DNA of 64,000 nt. It comes from Ashinkailepas kermadecensis (taxonomy: Eukaryota; Arthropoda; Thecostraca; Neolepadidae). The notes under the pieces are model-generated. The model made no database searches. It was not told the origin of the DNA and worked only from the letters and a program-made list of their open reading frames with translations. The stretch lies in NCBI GenBank assembly GCA_034440615.1, contig JAOTOM010005109.1:581001-645000 (forward strand), read 5' to 3'. A program made the translations under genes and the position numbers. Positions 1 through 11,653 of the stretch are shown here, in pieces (the first letter of the stretch is position 1; every line of letters begins with the position of its first letter).

Positions 1-390
1 AAGAGTATGTCTTATCGAAATCGGCAGGACAGCATAACTGACAACTCAGTTCCATGCGACTCACCGCTCAAACAGGGTCTAAGTGCGAATAGATTGTCAG
101 TGCTGAACAAATTGCCATTAGAAAACAGACTTGGGAAGCACGTTTCCATGTTTCACCATTCAGTTCAAACCGGACCGAATTTAAATGCGGAGTGGCGCGA
201 CCTTGAAATCATATTAAACTTGATATATTCTTTGAAACAGAGACTGTCTTGTAATATGACAAGCCGTGTATGACATAGTTGTCCGTAACGAGCTGACAGT
301 GCACGCGCACGCAATTGTGGTTGTGGAAGCGGCCAGCCTACCTATTGCCTAATTTGCGCAGTACACAGCTGTGTCGAGAAGTTATTCTGT
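1..390. other. Unannotated non-repeat DNA
   Basis: No gene, RNA or clear repeat was recognised here. A short open frame at 7-273 shows no recognisable domain and is not called. Confidence 0.4.
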
Positions 391-554
391 GTGTGACCAG
401 CATGAGTACAGAACACGGTGTTGCCGGCTTTGTGTGACCAGCATGAGTGCAGAATACGGTGTTGCCGGCTTTGTGTGACCAGCATGAGTGCAGAACACGG
501 TGTTGCCGGCTTTGTGTGACCAGCATGAGTACAGAACACGGTGTTGCCGGCTTT
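391..554. repeat. 41-bp minisatellite, 4 copies
   Basis: Four head-to-tail copies start at 391, 432, 473 and 514, each beginning GTGTGACCAGCATGAGT and ending in GCCGGCTTT. Copies differ at only a few bases, so the array is young. Overlapping minus-strand open frames are produced by the repeat. Confidence 0.95.
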
Positions 555-1058
555 GCAGCTGCGACACTCACAACCTCGAGACATGCACCACTTGAGCTAC
601 CCAGCAACACCGACTGCCTCTTTTGCAGTGCAGCTTTACAACGTGCAGCATGCACTTTGCTTATGAACATCCACGTACGGTAACGAGATGCTGACAGGGC
701 ACCTGTCCAGTGGCACCCTGTCAAGCTACAGTGTCAACACGCTCATGCTGATATGGAGCGTCAACCCGAGAGCCCGTGCAAGTGAAGGAGAGGTCGGGGC
801 AAGTCACGCTCTTGGTCGATTCACTCCATGCGATGCAATGAACAAGGTTATAATTGACATCGCTCCTCCCGAAAAGTATTCCATGGGGTCACCGAAGCCC
901 CTGTTGCCAGGCCCATACATTAACCTGGCCATAGCGTCCCTTCATAACCATACCGCTGCCTCCGGCAACTGACCCTGCCGTTGTGAAGATCGACCAGCCG
1001 CCGGAACTGACCTCAGCACCTGCAACGGCTGGCCCTGCCGCCCTGCCTTCTTATATCT
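555..1058. other. Unannotated spacer
   Basis: No recognisable gene. A 94-codon plus-strand frame at 688-972 has no motif I recognise. Confidence 0.35.
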
Positions 1059-1912
1059 AACCCTAACCGTGCCGTCCCCAGACACGGCATCCCCCTGTCA
1101 GGTCGGCCGTACACCTGATCCTGCCCCTGTGACCCCTGGCCGTACCGTCCCCAGACACGGCATCCCCCTGTCAGGTCGGCCGTGCACCTGATCCTGCCCC
1201 TGTGACCCCTAACCGCCCCGTCCCCTTGCCAGGTCGGCCGTGCACCTGATCCTGCCCCTGTGACCCCTAGCCGCCCCGTCCCCCTGTCAGGCCGGCCGTG
1301 CACCTGATCCTGCCCCTGTGACCCCTAACCGCCCCGTCCCCCTGTCAGGTCGGCCGTGCACCTGATCCTGCCCCTGTGACCCCTAACCGCCCCGTCCCCC
1401 TGTCAGGTCGGCCGTGCACCTGATCCTGCCCCTGTGACCCCTAACCGCCCCGTCCCCCTGTCAGGTCGGCCGTGCACCTGATCCTGCCCCTGTGACCCCT
1501 AACCGCCCCGTCCCCCTGTCAGGTCGGCCGTACACCTGATCCTGCCCCTGTGACCCCTGGCCGCCCGTCCCCCTGTCAGGTCGGCCGTGCGCCTGATCCT
1601 GCCCCTGGGACCCCCTAACCGCCCCGTCCCCCTGTCAGGTCGGCCGTACACCTGATCCTGCCCCTGTGACCCCTAACCGCCCCGTCCCCTTGTCAGGTCG
1701 GCCGTGCACCTGATCCTGCCCCCTGGGACCCCCTAACCGCCCCGTCCCCCTGTCAGGTCGGCCGTACACCTGATCCTGCCCCTGTGACCCCTAACCGCCC
1801 CGTCCCCCTGTCAGGTCGGCCGTACACCTGATCCTGCCCCTGTGACCCCTGGCCGCCCGTCCCCCTGTCAGGTCGGCCGTGCGCCTGATCCTACCCCTGT
1901 GACCCCTGACCG
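1059..1912. repeat. 58-bp C-rich minisatellite, about 14-15 copies
   Basis: The unit contains TGTCAGGTCGGCCGTGCACC followed by TGATCCTGCCCCTGTGACCC. The first two copies carry an extra segment (AGACACGGCAT), so the left edge is a variant subfamily. The strand is strongly asymmetric, C-rich on plus. Several open frames cross it without any coding signature. Confidence 0.95.
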
Positions 1913-2045
1913 TCGCCGGCGGGCACACAGGCTGGCCGGCTGGGCGCCCGGCCCTCAGCCCGGCATCCATCAGAGCCCGTATGGAGCCGACCGACACGTA
2001 ACGATGCCGGGAAATGACCCTCGCTTCCGTCGCGCCGATCGTTTG

Positions 2046-2600
2046 TCATCGAGCTGACGGCGTCAGCATCGGCGGCGACGCGTGCGTCGGCGGCGACGGA
2101 GAGCGCGACCGTCGGGGGATGGTCGGCGGACGGTGGAAGGGCGAAAGACCGAAGGTCTTCACTGGGTTGGAGTGGCGGACATGGATGGAGAGAGACCGTG
2201 TGATATATTTAGAACAGCGTTGCATTTGACATTGCCGTTCATGAGTATTGAAATTACTTTGATGCATACATGTCATCCTTACACTCACAAGCGCAGTAGG
2301 TGTGGTGAGCTTAGTAGTAACTACTGGCGGGCCAATACATTTTAATGGGAGGCTCCATGTGGAGGGGTACACCTCTAGGTCTGCCATTTCCTCCGAACGG
2401 AGCACATCGGGAATACACTCATCGGGAATATATTCGAGGGCGATGGTGTACTCGAACCTCTCCAAAGGGCAACGGTTTCTCTCAGAAGGGTGTCTTATGC
2501 TGATTAATTCTACGGGATGTCCGATCTTTCCGAAGAGGCGCCGTTTTTTTTTATCCGGGGGCACCGTTCTTCGATCGGGGTTGGAAGGATGTATTTCGTA
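2046..2600 (-). other. Unrecognised open frame, possible exon or relic
   Basis: A minus-strand frame stays open for about 180 codons outside any repeat. It contains no good ATG start: the first listed codon near 2564 is GTG, and the frame runs upstream to a stop near 2600. The first half has mixed, protein-like composition (a KKKRR basic cluster followed by acidic and hydrophobic residues). The second half is rich in S, P and R and fades into low complexity. No family is recognised. It could be an internal exon, a decayed mobile-element fragment or chance; no convincing splice donor was seen. Confidence 0.2.
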
Positions 2601-2647
2601 TTTCAGCTAAACCCGCACCGAAGCCGGGCAGCAGGTTGGCAGACAAG

Positions 2648-2875
2648 CGCACCGGGAGCAGTACTACTGTACTGGGCAAGCTGAACGGCAGACAAACGCA
2701 CCGAGGACAGTACTACTGTAATATGCGAGCTGAACGGAAGACAAACGCGCCGGGAGCAGTACTACTGTAATGGGCAAGCTGAACGGCAGACAAACGCACC
2801 GAGGACAGTACTACTGTAATATGCGAGCTGAACGGAAGACAAACGCGCCGGGAGCAGTAGCAGTAGTAGCAATAG
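2648..2875. repeat. 49-bp minisatellite, about 4.5 copies
   Basis: Copies start at 2648, 2698, 2747, 2796 and 2845. Two unit types alternate (GGGAGCAGTACTACTGTAAT and GAGGACAGTACTACTGTAAT), giving a dimeric higher-order period of about 98 bp. The array decays into a short CAGTAG tract near 2860-2880. Confidence 0.9.
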
Positions 2876-2879
2876 CAGA

Positions 2880-3580
2880 GTAGTGCCACCAATGCAGTGC
2901 AGTCACCCTTTCTGAATTCGCCAGTCGTAAAGAACCGAAAATGGGAATGTACTTAGCTGGACATCCTGCCCAGAAAGCGAAATTTTGCGGCGTCCTTGCC
3001 AGTGGGAGGTAACGTGCTGGCTTTTAAACAATGTTAAAAGCGAAGCCAATGCCAAACTTTGGGATGGGGGAGGATAGGGAGACAAAAATGGTTTGACCTA
3101 CTAGCATCTGCTATTAATGAAAACACACTTAAATTTAGAAGTACTTTGTGCGAACGTTAACTCTCGCCCATGTATGGCTCTTTGCTGTCTTCCCCAGCGC
3201 ATGCAACCTCCCTGACATTTCTAAACCGAGAGTGCTAAGAACGTGAATTACAATCAGAATACTGCATGTGACGAGATCTCGCGATACAATTCCGATGTTT
3301 ATACTAGTCGCTACTGGCTAACATCCTAAGACGATTCACCTCTCGCAGTGCGGGGTTTGCCAAACATTATTCATGAACAAACCGTTAAAGATCAGTCAAC
3401 AGTGAACAATAAGTGTATAGACAAGTAATAATAGAAAAGTGCAAAATACAAAAAGTGGCCTCCGGTCAGCTCACATGGTGAGACGGAGGTTCAAACTGGA
3501 GAAGTGTTTCATGTGGGTGCCGTTGTAAGTCGTGCAATTGGTTTTTTTTTTCGAAAAGAGGAAGAATTGGGGTGGTAAAT
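2880..3580. other. Unannotated DNA
   Basis: No gene was recognised. Around 3465-3515 there is a weak tRNA-like B-box string (GGTTCAAAC) without a matching A box; it was not called. Confidence 0.35.
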
Positions 3581-3589
3581 TACATTCCC

Positions 3590-4280
3590 TGTTCCAAGTT
3601 TCAAGTCAATATCAGGTCAAGTCACTGAGATATGACCTGAAAGAGTCCGAGAGTACACGCATAGTGAGCTGAGAGGACCTTCGGGAGCTGAACTACCAGC
3701 GATTGCACGGTAACAAATAGCTGAACTAGGGAAATTGTCCCCACAATTTCAACATCGTGACTGATATGGTCGGGGCTCCCAATATTAACGTGAAAGGCTC
3801 TCATTTTTACAACAAATCAAAGTAACAGTTTTCAAAGAAGTTTGCCTTTTCGCTGTTTTTTTATCGCGAAGTTCTGCAAAAGGGAAACTTAGGCCACTTG
3901 TTGGCATTCATGTCTTTCTCCTGAGTATGATGTGTTCAAAAATCCCCAGCTTCAGTAGTTGATCACGTATTTCCAGACACTTTACCTTCGCCTGATCTGA
4001 GACCTTGACCTTTGCTCGCATCAGTGCGCTATAATACATCTTTAGTGTGGATATCATCGATATACAAGCGCGAAATCGTATTTGTTTCAACACGAAGTCT
4101 GAAAACTGCGGCAAAGATAGGGTGGCGAACATTAGCCTGCTTGACCTGACCTGGGTGGTCAACCAAGAGAGGAGGATAGATATGTTCCGCCACACTCCGG
4201 AAGCTAAAGGGTGAAGCCACATGGTGACTGTATCTTTACTTAGGTTAAAAAGGACACACGTGGCGGATGGGGTCAAATTG
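3590..4280 (-). repeat. Dispersed repeat R1, copy A
   Basis: The reverse complement of this segment aligns collinearly with 23925-24560. The landmarks TTGGTTGACC and TTTCAGGTCATATCTCAGTG lie about 522 bp apart here and about 524 bp apart in copy B. Shared internal strings include ATATCGATGATAT and AGGTCAAGGTC. Divergence is high, so this is an old interspersed element of unknown class. A 125-codon minus frame (3908-4285) lies within it and shows no known domain. Confidence 0.75.
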
Positions 4281-4379
4281 ACCATTCAGGTCTGAAAGAG
4301 CACGAAATTCGACCGCTCGTTAAGAGGCGGATGTTTTGGCAAAATCGAAAATTGTGGCGTTCAACGGTCCCGCTGTGTA

Positions 4380-4825
4380 AAGACATCATCAGATGCACCA
4401 CTGCGATATTCAGCCTAGCCTAACTTTCCCCAGTATCGTGGGATATTAACGAAGCACAATTTGTTACATTTTTGCCTATAGATAGATGGGTCAGATGGGG
4501 TCGAAGAATTGAGCTCGTTTTTGATGCTTCGAAATAGCTCCCGAAAATATTATCTCCTGCTATCCAGAAGTAAAGTGAACGGAAAATTCAGCTTCAGTGT
4601 CCAAATCAACCCCAGAGTAAGTCATCACCAGCAAATGACATCTGAGGACTAGTTGGATCATTAACCTAGAACTACCTTCGAAAGACCAATGACCTATGCG
4701 ATCAGGTTAGCTGGGTTGCCCATCATTCTACCACACTTAGCATTGGCCATTCGGGGGGGGGGGGAGGGGCGAAAAGTGAGGCTAATTATTCATAATTCGC
4801 GACGTCGGCAACATACTGTGTGTCA
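4380..4825 (+). repeat. Dispersed repeat R2, copy A
   Basis: This aligns with 35885-36265 in the same orientation. Shared landmarks in order are CAGATGG.GTCGAA, a CCAAT-rich middle, CCCATCATT or TCCATCATT, and TAATAATTCG-like ends. The homology is diverged but collinear. No coding potential is visible, so it is probably an old non-autonomous element. Confidence 0.65.
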
Positions 4826-4829
4826 TCCT

Positions 4830-5233
4830 CCAGGACATCTTCAATATCAACTGCATATCATGAGATCGACAAAATATAGCGCATCAACGATGTGAAGCGA
4901 TGGCACGCTAGCACGTGCAGTTTCTTCGTGGCCGCCAAGAAAACGTAAACGTTGAGGTGGCGGTGCATTAACCTCTGCGCTGGCAAGGCTTCAAACAAAG
5001 ACTTTGAATGTATCAGGCCCCGCCCTTGACACAAGTAGCTGCAGCATTACGGCTACGCCGTAATCATGCCCTCGAATTCGCCATTGACTGGCAAACCAGC
5101 TCCAAACTCCAGGTTATCTTTGTTCTAATCCAAATTTCAATGTCGTACGTCTATTTACAAGTATGCAACTTTCAGTGCCCGAGAACACGTCCCTTGCTCT
5201 ACCGAAATGTATCCAAGCTCGATATAATTAAAA
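4830..5233. other. Unannotated DNA
   Basis: I see no gene or repeat structure here. A run of G residues precedes it near 4750. Confidence 0.35.
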
Positions 5234-5513
5234 CATCGGTACAGACTGATGTCATCTGAGATGAACGTCATCGGGACAGACTGATGCCATCTGAGGTGAA
5301 CGTCATCGGGACAGACTGATGCCATCTGAGGTGAACGTCATCGGGACAGACTGATGCCATCTGAGATGAACGTCATCGGGACAGACTGATGCCATCTGAG
5401 GTGAACGTCATCGGGACAGACTGATGCCATCTGAGGTGAACGTCATCGGGACAGACTGATGCCATCTGAGGTGAACGTCATCGGGACAGACTGATGCCAT
5501 CTGAGATGAACGT
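5234..5513. repeat. 35-bp minisatellite, 8 copies
   Basis: Eight head-to-tail copies run from 5234 at exact 35-bp spacing, each containing CATCGGGACAGACTGATGCC. The last bases run into a longer duplicated block. Confidence 0.95.
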
Positions 5514-5711
5514 CATCATGTAGGGCATGATGCGGACCATGCCAATGTGCAGCGCCACGTGCACAATCAATGGCAACAGTCGCCACGTCATCGGGACAGC
5601 GCCACGTCATCGGGACAGACTGATGCCATCTGAGATGAACGTCATCATGTAGGGCATGATGCGGACCATGCCAATGTGCAGCGCCACGTGCACAATCAAT
5701 GGCAACAGTCG
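5479..5711. repeat. Two-copy 128-bp duplication nested at array end
   Basis: A block beginning with one 35-bp unit and continuing through CATCATGTAGGGCATGATGC to TGGCAACAGTCG occurs at about 5479 and again at about 5607. Array unit and flank have therefore been duplicated together, as expected for unequal exchange. Confidence 0.85.
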
Positions 5712-5732
5712 GGCCGCTGAATAATTACAAAT

Positions 5733-5842
5733 CTTGGTTGGTTGGTTATTTGGGCTTAGGGGCGCATCGACTGCGATGGTCATTCAGCGCCCATTACAAA
5801 TCTTGGTTGAAGCGCACTAAAACCCAAATAACTAACTAATGG
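5733..5842. mobile_element. Small foldback (MITE-like) element
   Basis: TTGGTTGGTTATTTGGGCTT at the left end pairs with the imperfect complement TAAAACCCAAATAACTAACT at the right end. They enclose about 65 bp that include a GGGGCGCATCGACTGCGATG core. There is no coding capacity. Terminal inverted repeats around a short core fit a miniature DNA element. No clear target duplication was seen. Confidence 0.5.
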
Positions 5843-5844
5843 CA

Positions 5845-6895
5845 AAAGTCATAAACCATGCCAAGGACAATGGAAAAAGTGGCACACCAAACTATGTGGT
5901 CATCCAATATAGCGTTCAGACAAAGAGTGCTCATCAGGGTGGATCAAAAGGATAGTTAGCCAAAAAGCATGAATTTCCAGAATCCAAGCTTGAACATTTC
6001 GCAAGCGGTACACGACATAGTTCAAGGAATGGCACTCCCGCACTTGAATATGGCTAAATAAATAAAGCTTGAGTGCACACCGCTTGATCTTTGTAAAAGT
6101 TAACTATCCCTTCAAAGACATACACAGGCAGCAGCAGATAGGTCGGCCCAGCAATGGACACTAATGGCTGGCGCTCCCCGCGCACCGACGAGTCGCCGTC
6201 AAAGGCGACCGCCTCATCACCGACTGTCGCCGCTCGCACCACTTCCGGAGCACTTCCGGTGCACTTCCGGCACCACCGAGCGGCCGGTTTTGACGGCGTA
6301 ACGCTTCCGGCGGTGTGCGAGCGAGCGTTTGTCATATGTTGATCGTGCTTGTCGGCACTCTGCAGCCGCACAATCAGTCAGTCATGCATTCGGCATCTCT
6401 CTGACAAATAGGTTTTCGGTTCTACACGGAATGACGCGGGTAAAAGCACGACACGGATGTTCCGGGATATGAAGCACATGATCAGCCAATTGGGGGGGGG
6501 GGTACATTAGCTCTGGACTCCTGTCAGGTTTCCAACAATGCTTAGCAAAAAGTGTTTCCCGAAAACCGTAGCCTGGGAAATCTTGAACAGAAACAATATT
6601 GGTGAACCTCGCTCCAAGAAACGTTTCCCGAAGCCGGTTGGCGGATCCGGCACTCCGGTTTGGAAGCGGCCAAGTTCGCCCTCTCACCTCTCACCTCTCA
6701 TCTCGAAAGTGTCATGGCTGCTCACCCGGTAAGCCATGGTCCAGCCAACCATTGCATGGAACTATTGCAGCCCGCTTGTCTTTCCAATGCGCGCAGTTTG
6801 GAATCGGTGAGTGTAGGCCAGCTCGTAACCAGGCGGGATCGTGACCCGCTGCTTGGTTACCGTAATGCAATGTCGACGTCACCACTCACAGTGGC
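5845..6895. other. Unannotated DNA
   Basis: No gene was recognised. Short GC-rich open frames at 6054-6371 and 6382-6687 overlap on both strands and show no domain. Confidence 0.35.
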
Positions 6896-7460
6896 CGGCG
6901 TAGACATCAAGGTAATCGGTGTAGGCATCACATAGACATCACGGTGACCGGCATAGACATCACGGTGACTGGTGTAGACAACACAGTGATCAGTGTAGAC
7001 ATCACAATGATCAGTGTAAACATCACAGTGCCCGGTATGGACATCACAGTGATCCGTGTAGACATCACAATGCTCGGTGTGACATCACAGTGACCGGTGT
7101 AGACATCACAGTGCCCGGTGTGACATCACAATGACCGGTGTAGACATCACAGTGGCTGGTGTAGACATCACGATGACTGGTGTAGACATCACAGTGATCA
7201 GTGTAGACATCACATTGTTCAGTGTAGACATCACAATGCTCGGTGTGACATCACAGTGACCGGTGTAGACATCACAGTGCCCGGTGTAGACATCACGATG
7301 ACCGGTGTAGACATCACAGTGATCAGTGTACACATCACGATGACCGGTGTAAACATCACAGTGCCCGGTATGGACATCACAGTGATCCGTGTAGACATCA
7401 CAGTGCCCGGTGTAGACATTACGGTGACCCGTGTAGATTTCACAGTGACCGGTGTGCACA
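6896..7460. repeat. 21-bp minisatellite, about 27 copies
   Basis: Diverged 21-bp units of the form GTAGACATCACAGTGACCGG are joined head to tail. Because 21 is a multiple of 3, several frames stay open (for example a TGVDITV repeat on plus). The units grade directly into the following 63-bp array. Confidence 0.95.
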
Positions 7461-7890
7461 TTGCACTGGTCAATGCCGGCATCATGTTGGCTGCTGCAGG
7501 CGCTACTGCGGCTGGTGCACCTATCACGGTGGCCGTGGTAGACACCATGGTGGCTGCTGCAGGCGCTACTGCGGCTGGTGCACCTATCACGGTGGCCGTG
7601 GTAGACACCATGGTGGCTGCTGTAGGCGCTACTGCGGCTGGTGCACCTATCACGGTGGCCGTGGTAGACACCATGGTGGCTGCTGCAGGCGCTACTGCGG
7701 CTGGTGCACCTATCACGGTGGCCGTGGTAGACACCATGGTGGCTGCTGTAGGCGCTACTGCAGCTGGTGCACCTATCCCGGTGGCCGTGGTAGACGCCAT
7801 GGTGGCTGCTGTAGGCGCTACTGCGGCTGGTGCACCTATCCCGGTGGCCGTGGTAGACACCATGGTGGTCAACACCGACATTATGGCGGT
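7461..7890. repeat. 63-bp higher-order array derived from the 21-bp unit, 6 copies
   Basis: Six near-identical 63-bp units each consist of three diverged 21-mers (beginning GTAGACACCATGG, GCAGGCGCTACTG and GCACCTATCACGG). This is a clear trimeric higher-order repeat. A 244-codon plus frame and two minus frames cross it, all from the multiple-of-3 period; no start or domain supports a protein. Confidence 0.95.
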
Positions 7891-8062
7891 TGATGGACAT
7901 TACGGTGACCGGTGTAGACACTGCGGTGACTGGCGATGTAGGTTTGTTTGTGTTTGCTTGCTGTCTGTTTGTATTCACCCGTATTGCTGATCAGCTTAAT
8001 CGGTCGGGACTATTTCCACGGTACATTATACACCGCCCAGGCCTTTACATGTCAAAAGGTTT

Positions 8063-9185
8063 GTCTGCACTTGCCAGTGCAGCTCCCTGCGGCTGCTCCG
8101 CTGCCAACGCCACGGTCACCAGCGGCCACCAGTAGCCCCCGCAGTCAGCGCAGCTACCTGCGGCGAACTCCGCTGCCAACGCCACGGTCACCAGCGGCCA
8201 CCAGTAGCCCCCGCAGTCAGTGCAGCTCCCTGCGGCGAACTCCGCTGCCAACGCCACGGTCACCAGCGGCCACCAGTAGCCCCCGCAGTCAGCGCAGCTC
8301 CCCGCGGCGAACTCCGCTGCCAACGCCACGGTCACCAGCGGCCACCAGTAGCCCCCGCAGTCAGCGCAGCTTCCCGCGGCGAACTCCGCTGCCAACGCCA
8401 CGGTCACCATCGGCCACCAGTAGCCCCCGAAGTCAGTGCAGCTCCCCGCGGCGAACTCCGCTGCCAACGCCACGGTCACCAGCGGCCACCAGTAGCCCCC
8501 GCAGTCAGTGCAGCTTCCCGCGGCGAACTCCGCTGCCAACGCCATGGTCACCATCGGCCACCAGTAGCCCCCGCAGCCAGTGCAGCTCCCCGCGGCGAAC
8601 TCCGCTGCCAACGCCACGGTCACCAGCGGCCACCAGTAGCCCCCGCAGTCAGCGCAGCTCCCCGCGGCTGCTCCGCTGCCAACGCCACGGTCACCAGCGG
8701 CCACCAGTAGCCCCCGCAGTCAGCGCAGCTCCCCGCGGCGAACTCCGCTGCCAACGCCACGGTCACCAGCGGCCACCAGTAGCCCCCGAAGTCAGTGCAG
8801 CTCCCCGCGGCGAACTCCGCTGCCAACGCCACGGTCACCAGCGGCCACCAGTAGCCCCCCGCAGTCAGTGCAGCTCCCCGCGGCGAACTCCGCTGCCAAC
8901 GCCATGGTCACCATCGGCCACCAGTAGCCCCCGCAGTCAGCGCAGCTACCTGCGGCGAACTCCGCTGCCAACGCCACGGTCACCAGCGGCCACCAGTAGC
9001 CCCCGCAGTCAGTGCAGCTTCCCGCGGCGAACTCCGCTGCCAACGCCACGGTCACCAGCGGCCACCAGTAGCCCCCGCAGTCAGCGCAGCTCCCCGCGGC
9101 GAACTCCGCTGCCAACGCCACGGTCACCAGCGGCCACCAGTAGCCCCCGCAGTCAGCGCAGCTCCCCGCGGCGAACTCCGTGTCG
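8063..9185. repeat. 72-bp minisatellite, about 15.5 copies
   Basis: Units start CAGCTCCCCGCGGCGAACTC, spaced exactly 72 bp apart (for example 8151 and 8223). Variant copies near 8660 and 8860 shift phase by a base or two. A 441-codon plus frame (7948-9273) translates mostly as an S/R/P/T-rich 24-residue repeat. It changes reading phase at the variant copies and is open on minus too, so I treat it as array-generated. Confidence 0.95.
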
Positions 9186-9189
9186 CGCC

Positions 9190-10700
9190 GAGCACCCGCC
9201 ACCCTCCCCTCCACCAGCATTGACTTATGGTAACAAATTATACCGCTGCGCCTGTCCGCCGGCACGCTGTTAGGGGGAAATGAAATCATGATACGGGGCC
9301 ACCCAGGGATAATCTAATCTGTAAGCAATCGCCGCCGGTGGTGGGACAGATCTTCTGCCAGATTAAAGCCAGCAGTCAGCAGTATGGAGCGTAAATGGGG
9401 ACGGCGACAGGCCGAGGAGGGAGGCGAAGCAGTGCAGCCTGTGGCCAGGGGTGCCAGTCGTGTGCGCCGCCCTGACGGATGCCTCGAGACGCCGCCCGAG
9501 GTGTGCCGCTGAACCGAATGTTCCAGCCCACGAACGGGAGTGGTTCAGACGTACGTGCAGACGACTTGAGGGGAAGGGAGCGGTCAGCAGTGTCGTCCAC
9601 CATCTGCCGCCGGTCATCACATAATACACGTGCATTGCACCCAGGCCAATCTGCACTCTCCTCTCCTTCGCGAATGGCGGCTACAACGCGAATGGCGGCT
9701 ACAACGGTGCGATCATCTGCATGTTGCAAGATATGACGTTACGTTGAGCTGCACGTCGTAGAAGCAATGATACGCAAGATTGGCTAGTAACTCGTCAACT
9801 GATCGGCCTTCCACACCAATACCGACGGCCAGAAGGAGGTCTGCAGTGGCGCTCTTCCGATGCTGTCAACGTGCCAATTAATATATGAACCCCGTTCCGA
9901 CATTTCAAGTCATTTTGAGCATTAGGAGATTCAATGAGCTATTCTTAATATATCAAGTCAGGTGAATTAAAGTTGTCCGGAACGGTAGAGTTTGGCAGGC
10001 TGATCTCTATTTACCTTTGTATTCTTGAGAATCGTTTTTGTCAGCCCCCATCAGGGAGTTTATCTAAGCATTCCGGACCATACACTTGCACCGGAAAATA
10101 CATCCTGAGTTCTGAAATATTAGGTTTAAGGGGTAGAATCTCCTCATTTGTTAATATTTTGTAACCGAAAACCCTCTAATGCACGAGTCATGGAGGTCAG
10201 TGTTCAAGGACCACCAAAAAATATATGTTTGTTGCAGCATCTTTCCCTAACATATTTACAGTTTGCCACAAAATAATTCCGCACATTTTCACAGCTGACC
10301 AGAACATAACTCGCCGCTTTTTATTCTTCGTGAAAAGTTGCTTCAATATTCAGCAATACCCAGGGTGCATCAATCAACGGACACTGCTTCTATGTCACAT
10401 TTGAACCGTGCATTTCATTACTTTCGTGCCACACTCCCGCTACTACTCCTTGACGTCTCCTTCACTCCTTGACTCAGAGCTCTTGGCGAGTCTCACGTTG
10501 TGTCGACGTCAGCAACGCACAATTTGTCTCTCGGTGTACATTACCGGCGCACCGCGGCATTTGTGGCGCGCTGCGTCGCGTCGTCGCCGTCGGTAATTAT
10601 TGATGAACCGGACGGCTAGATCGATTAGTGACTCACTGGCCGGTGGAGATGAGGCCGCGTCGGATCTGCCCCGTCACTGGGCCGGTAGACCTCCCGCCAC
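9190..10700. other. Unannotated DNA left of transposon
   Basis: No gene was recognised. Overlapping short frames at 9363-9736 lie on both strands. The last 140 bases before the transposon (10560-10700) are GC-rich. Confidence 0.35.
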
Positions 10701-10707
10701 CTTGGAG
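10701..10707. repeat. Target site duplication, left copy (CTTGGAG)
   Basis: The heptamer CTTGGAG directly abuts the left inverted end (TAGGGAGG...). It is repeated without mismatch at 15816-15822, directly outside the right inverted end. Confidence 0.85.
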
Positions 10708-10884
10708 TAGGGAGGTGACTTAATTATAAATTTTCAACTTTTTGATGCGACTCGCAGCTCAAAAGGTGCTCCGTATGTGCTGATCATTTTTTATTAGTAA
10801 CATTTTTTTTCTAAAACGGGTCCTTATGGTATGAACATGGCCCCTGAATGAAACCATGTTTGTCCGAAAAGCATACATTTTCCC
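10708..10884 (+). repeat. Transposon left terminal inverted repeat
   Basis: It begins TAGGGAGGTGACTTAATT and aligns over its length with the reverse complement of 15652-15815. Shared blocks include GGTGACTTAATT, CTCAAAA, ATGGTATGAACATGGCC, GAATGAAACCATGTT and CATACATT. The two ends have diverged by substitutions and small indels. Confidence 0.88.
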
Positions 10885-11653
10885 GCCTAAAAGCGGACTA
10901 AGTAAGGCTGATCCGAAGCTGAAAGTAAATATGTTGTGACGATCAAGCACAGGTAGCCAGATACCAATTTTCGTTTCTCTGTATCAATTCGTTTCTGAGG
11001 AATTCCATAAAATGTCCAGAAAATTCCAGTCATACAAAAATGCCCATAGATGGCGCACGCGTCGCGCCGGTACGTACAGTGAGCCCCGCCGCGGTATTGG
11101 CTCATGCGTTTGTACGCAAACCTAACCCTAGCTTTGTGAAGACAAATGTAACGCCTTTTTTGCAGCGATATTGTCATAAAAATGATTAGTGGCCTGGGTT
11201 CAATGGCTAAATGACTATCCATCGCGGAAAATCTGAAACTGGAGGGAGAGTTTTTGCTCGCAAATGCTAGCTAGTAATCACAATAGCTTAGTTGCATAAT
11301 ATTGCCTATACCGTGTATTTCCTGTCACGATTTAAGGCCGAAATCACATAATTGAGAACCAAGACCGACCTTGCTGACGATTGAGGCGCCAGAAGAAGGT
11401 CGTCCGTCGTCGTGTCACCCAGAGCCTCCGCGGTCGTCGGGTCTCCGCACCCGAGGACGGCCCAGCGTGGGAATTCCCGGGCTGGCTAGTTGAAAGACAG
11501 CGTGGCGCCACAGAAGCGCGTCGAGTGGTGACTCTCTACGCGCTCCACTCTCCAAACTCCACAGGAACTCGGTCAGTCTGGTGGCGGGCTGCTCCACGAT
11601 GCTCTTTGGCGACTGGGTCCGCAGCTGACCTCTCGTCGCCCGATAGGTCTGAC
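10885..11653. other. Transposon 3' untranslated side
   Basis: This lies between the left end and the stop codon of the transposase-like gene. A 111-codon minus frame (10887-11222) has no recognised motif. Another small minus frame (11415-11657) overlaps the stop in a different phase. Either could be relic coding sequence, but neither is supported. Confidence 0.4.

Noticed and set aside
391..554. Possible CRISPR array among the many tandem repeats
   Set aside because: Repeats here and elsewhere are head to tail without unique spacers, and the DNA is eukaryotic.
7948..9273. 441-codon S/R/P/T-rich plus-strand open frame
   Set aside because: It is the translation of a 72-bp array, is open on the other strand too, and changes reading phase at variant units. 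No unique protein sequence or splice context supports it.
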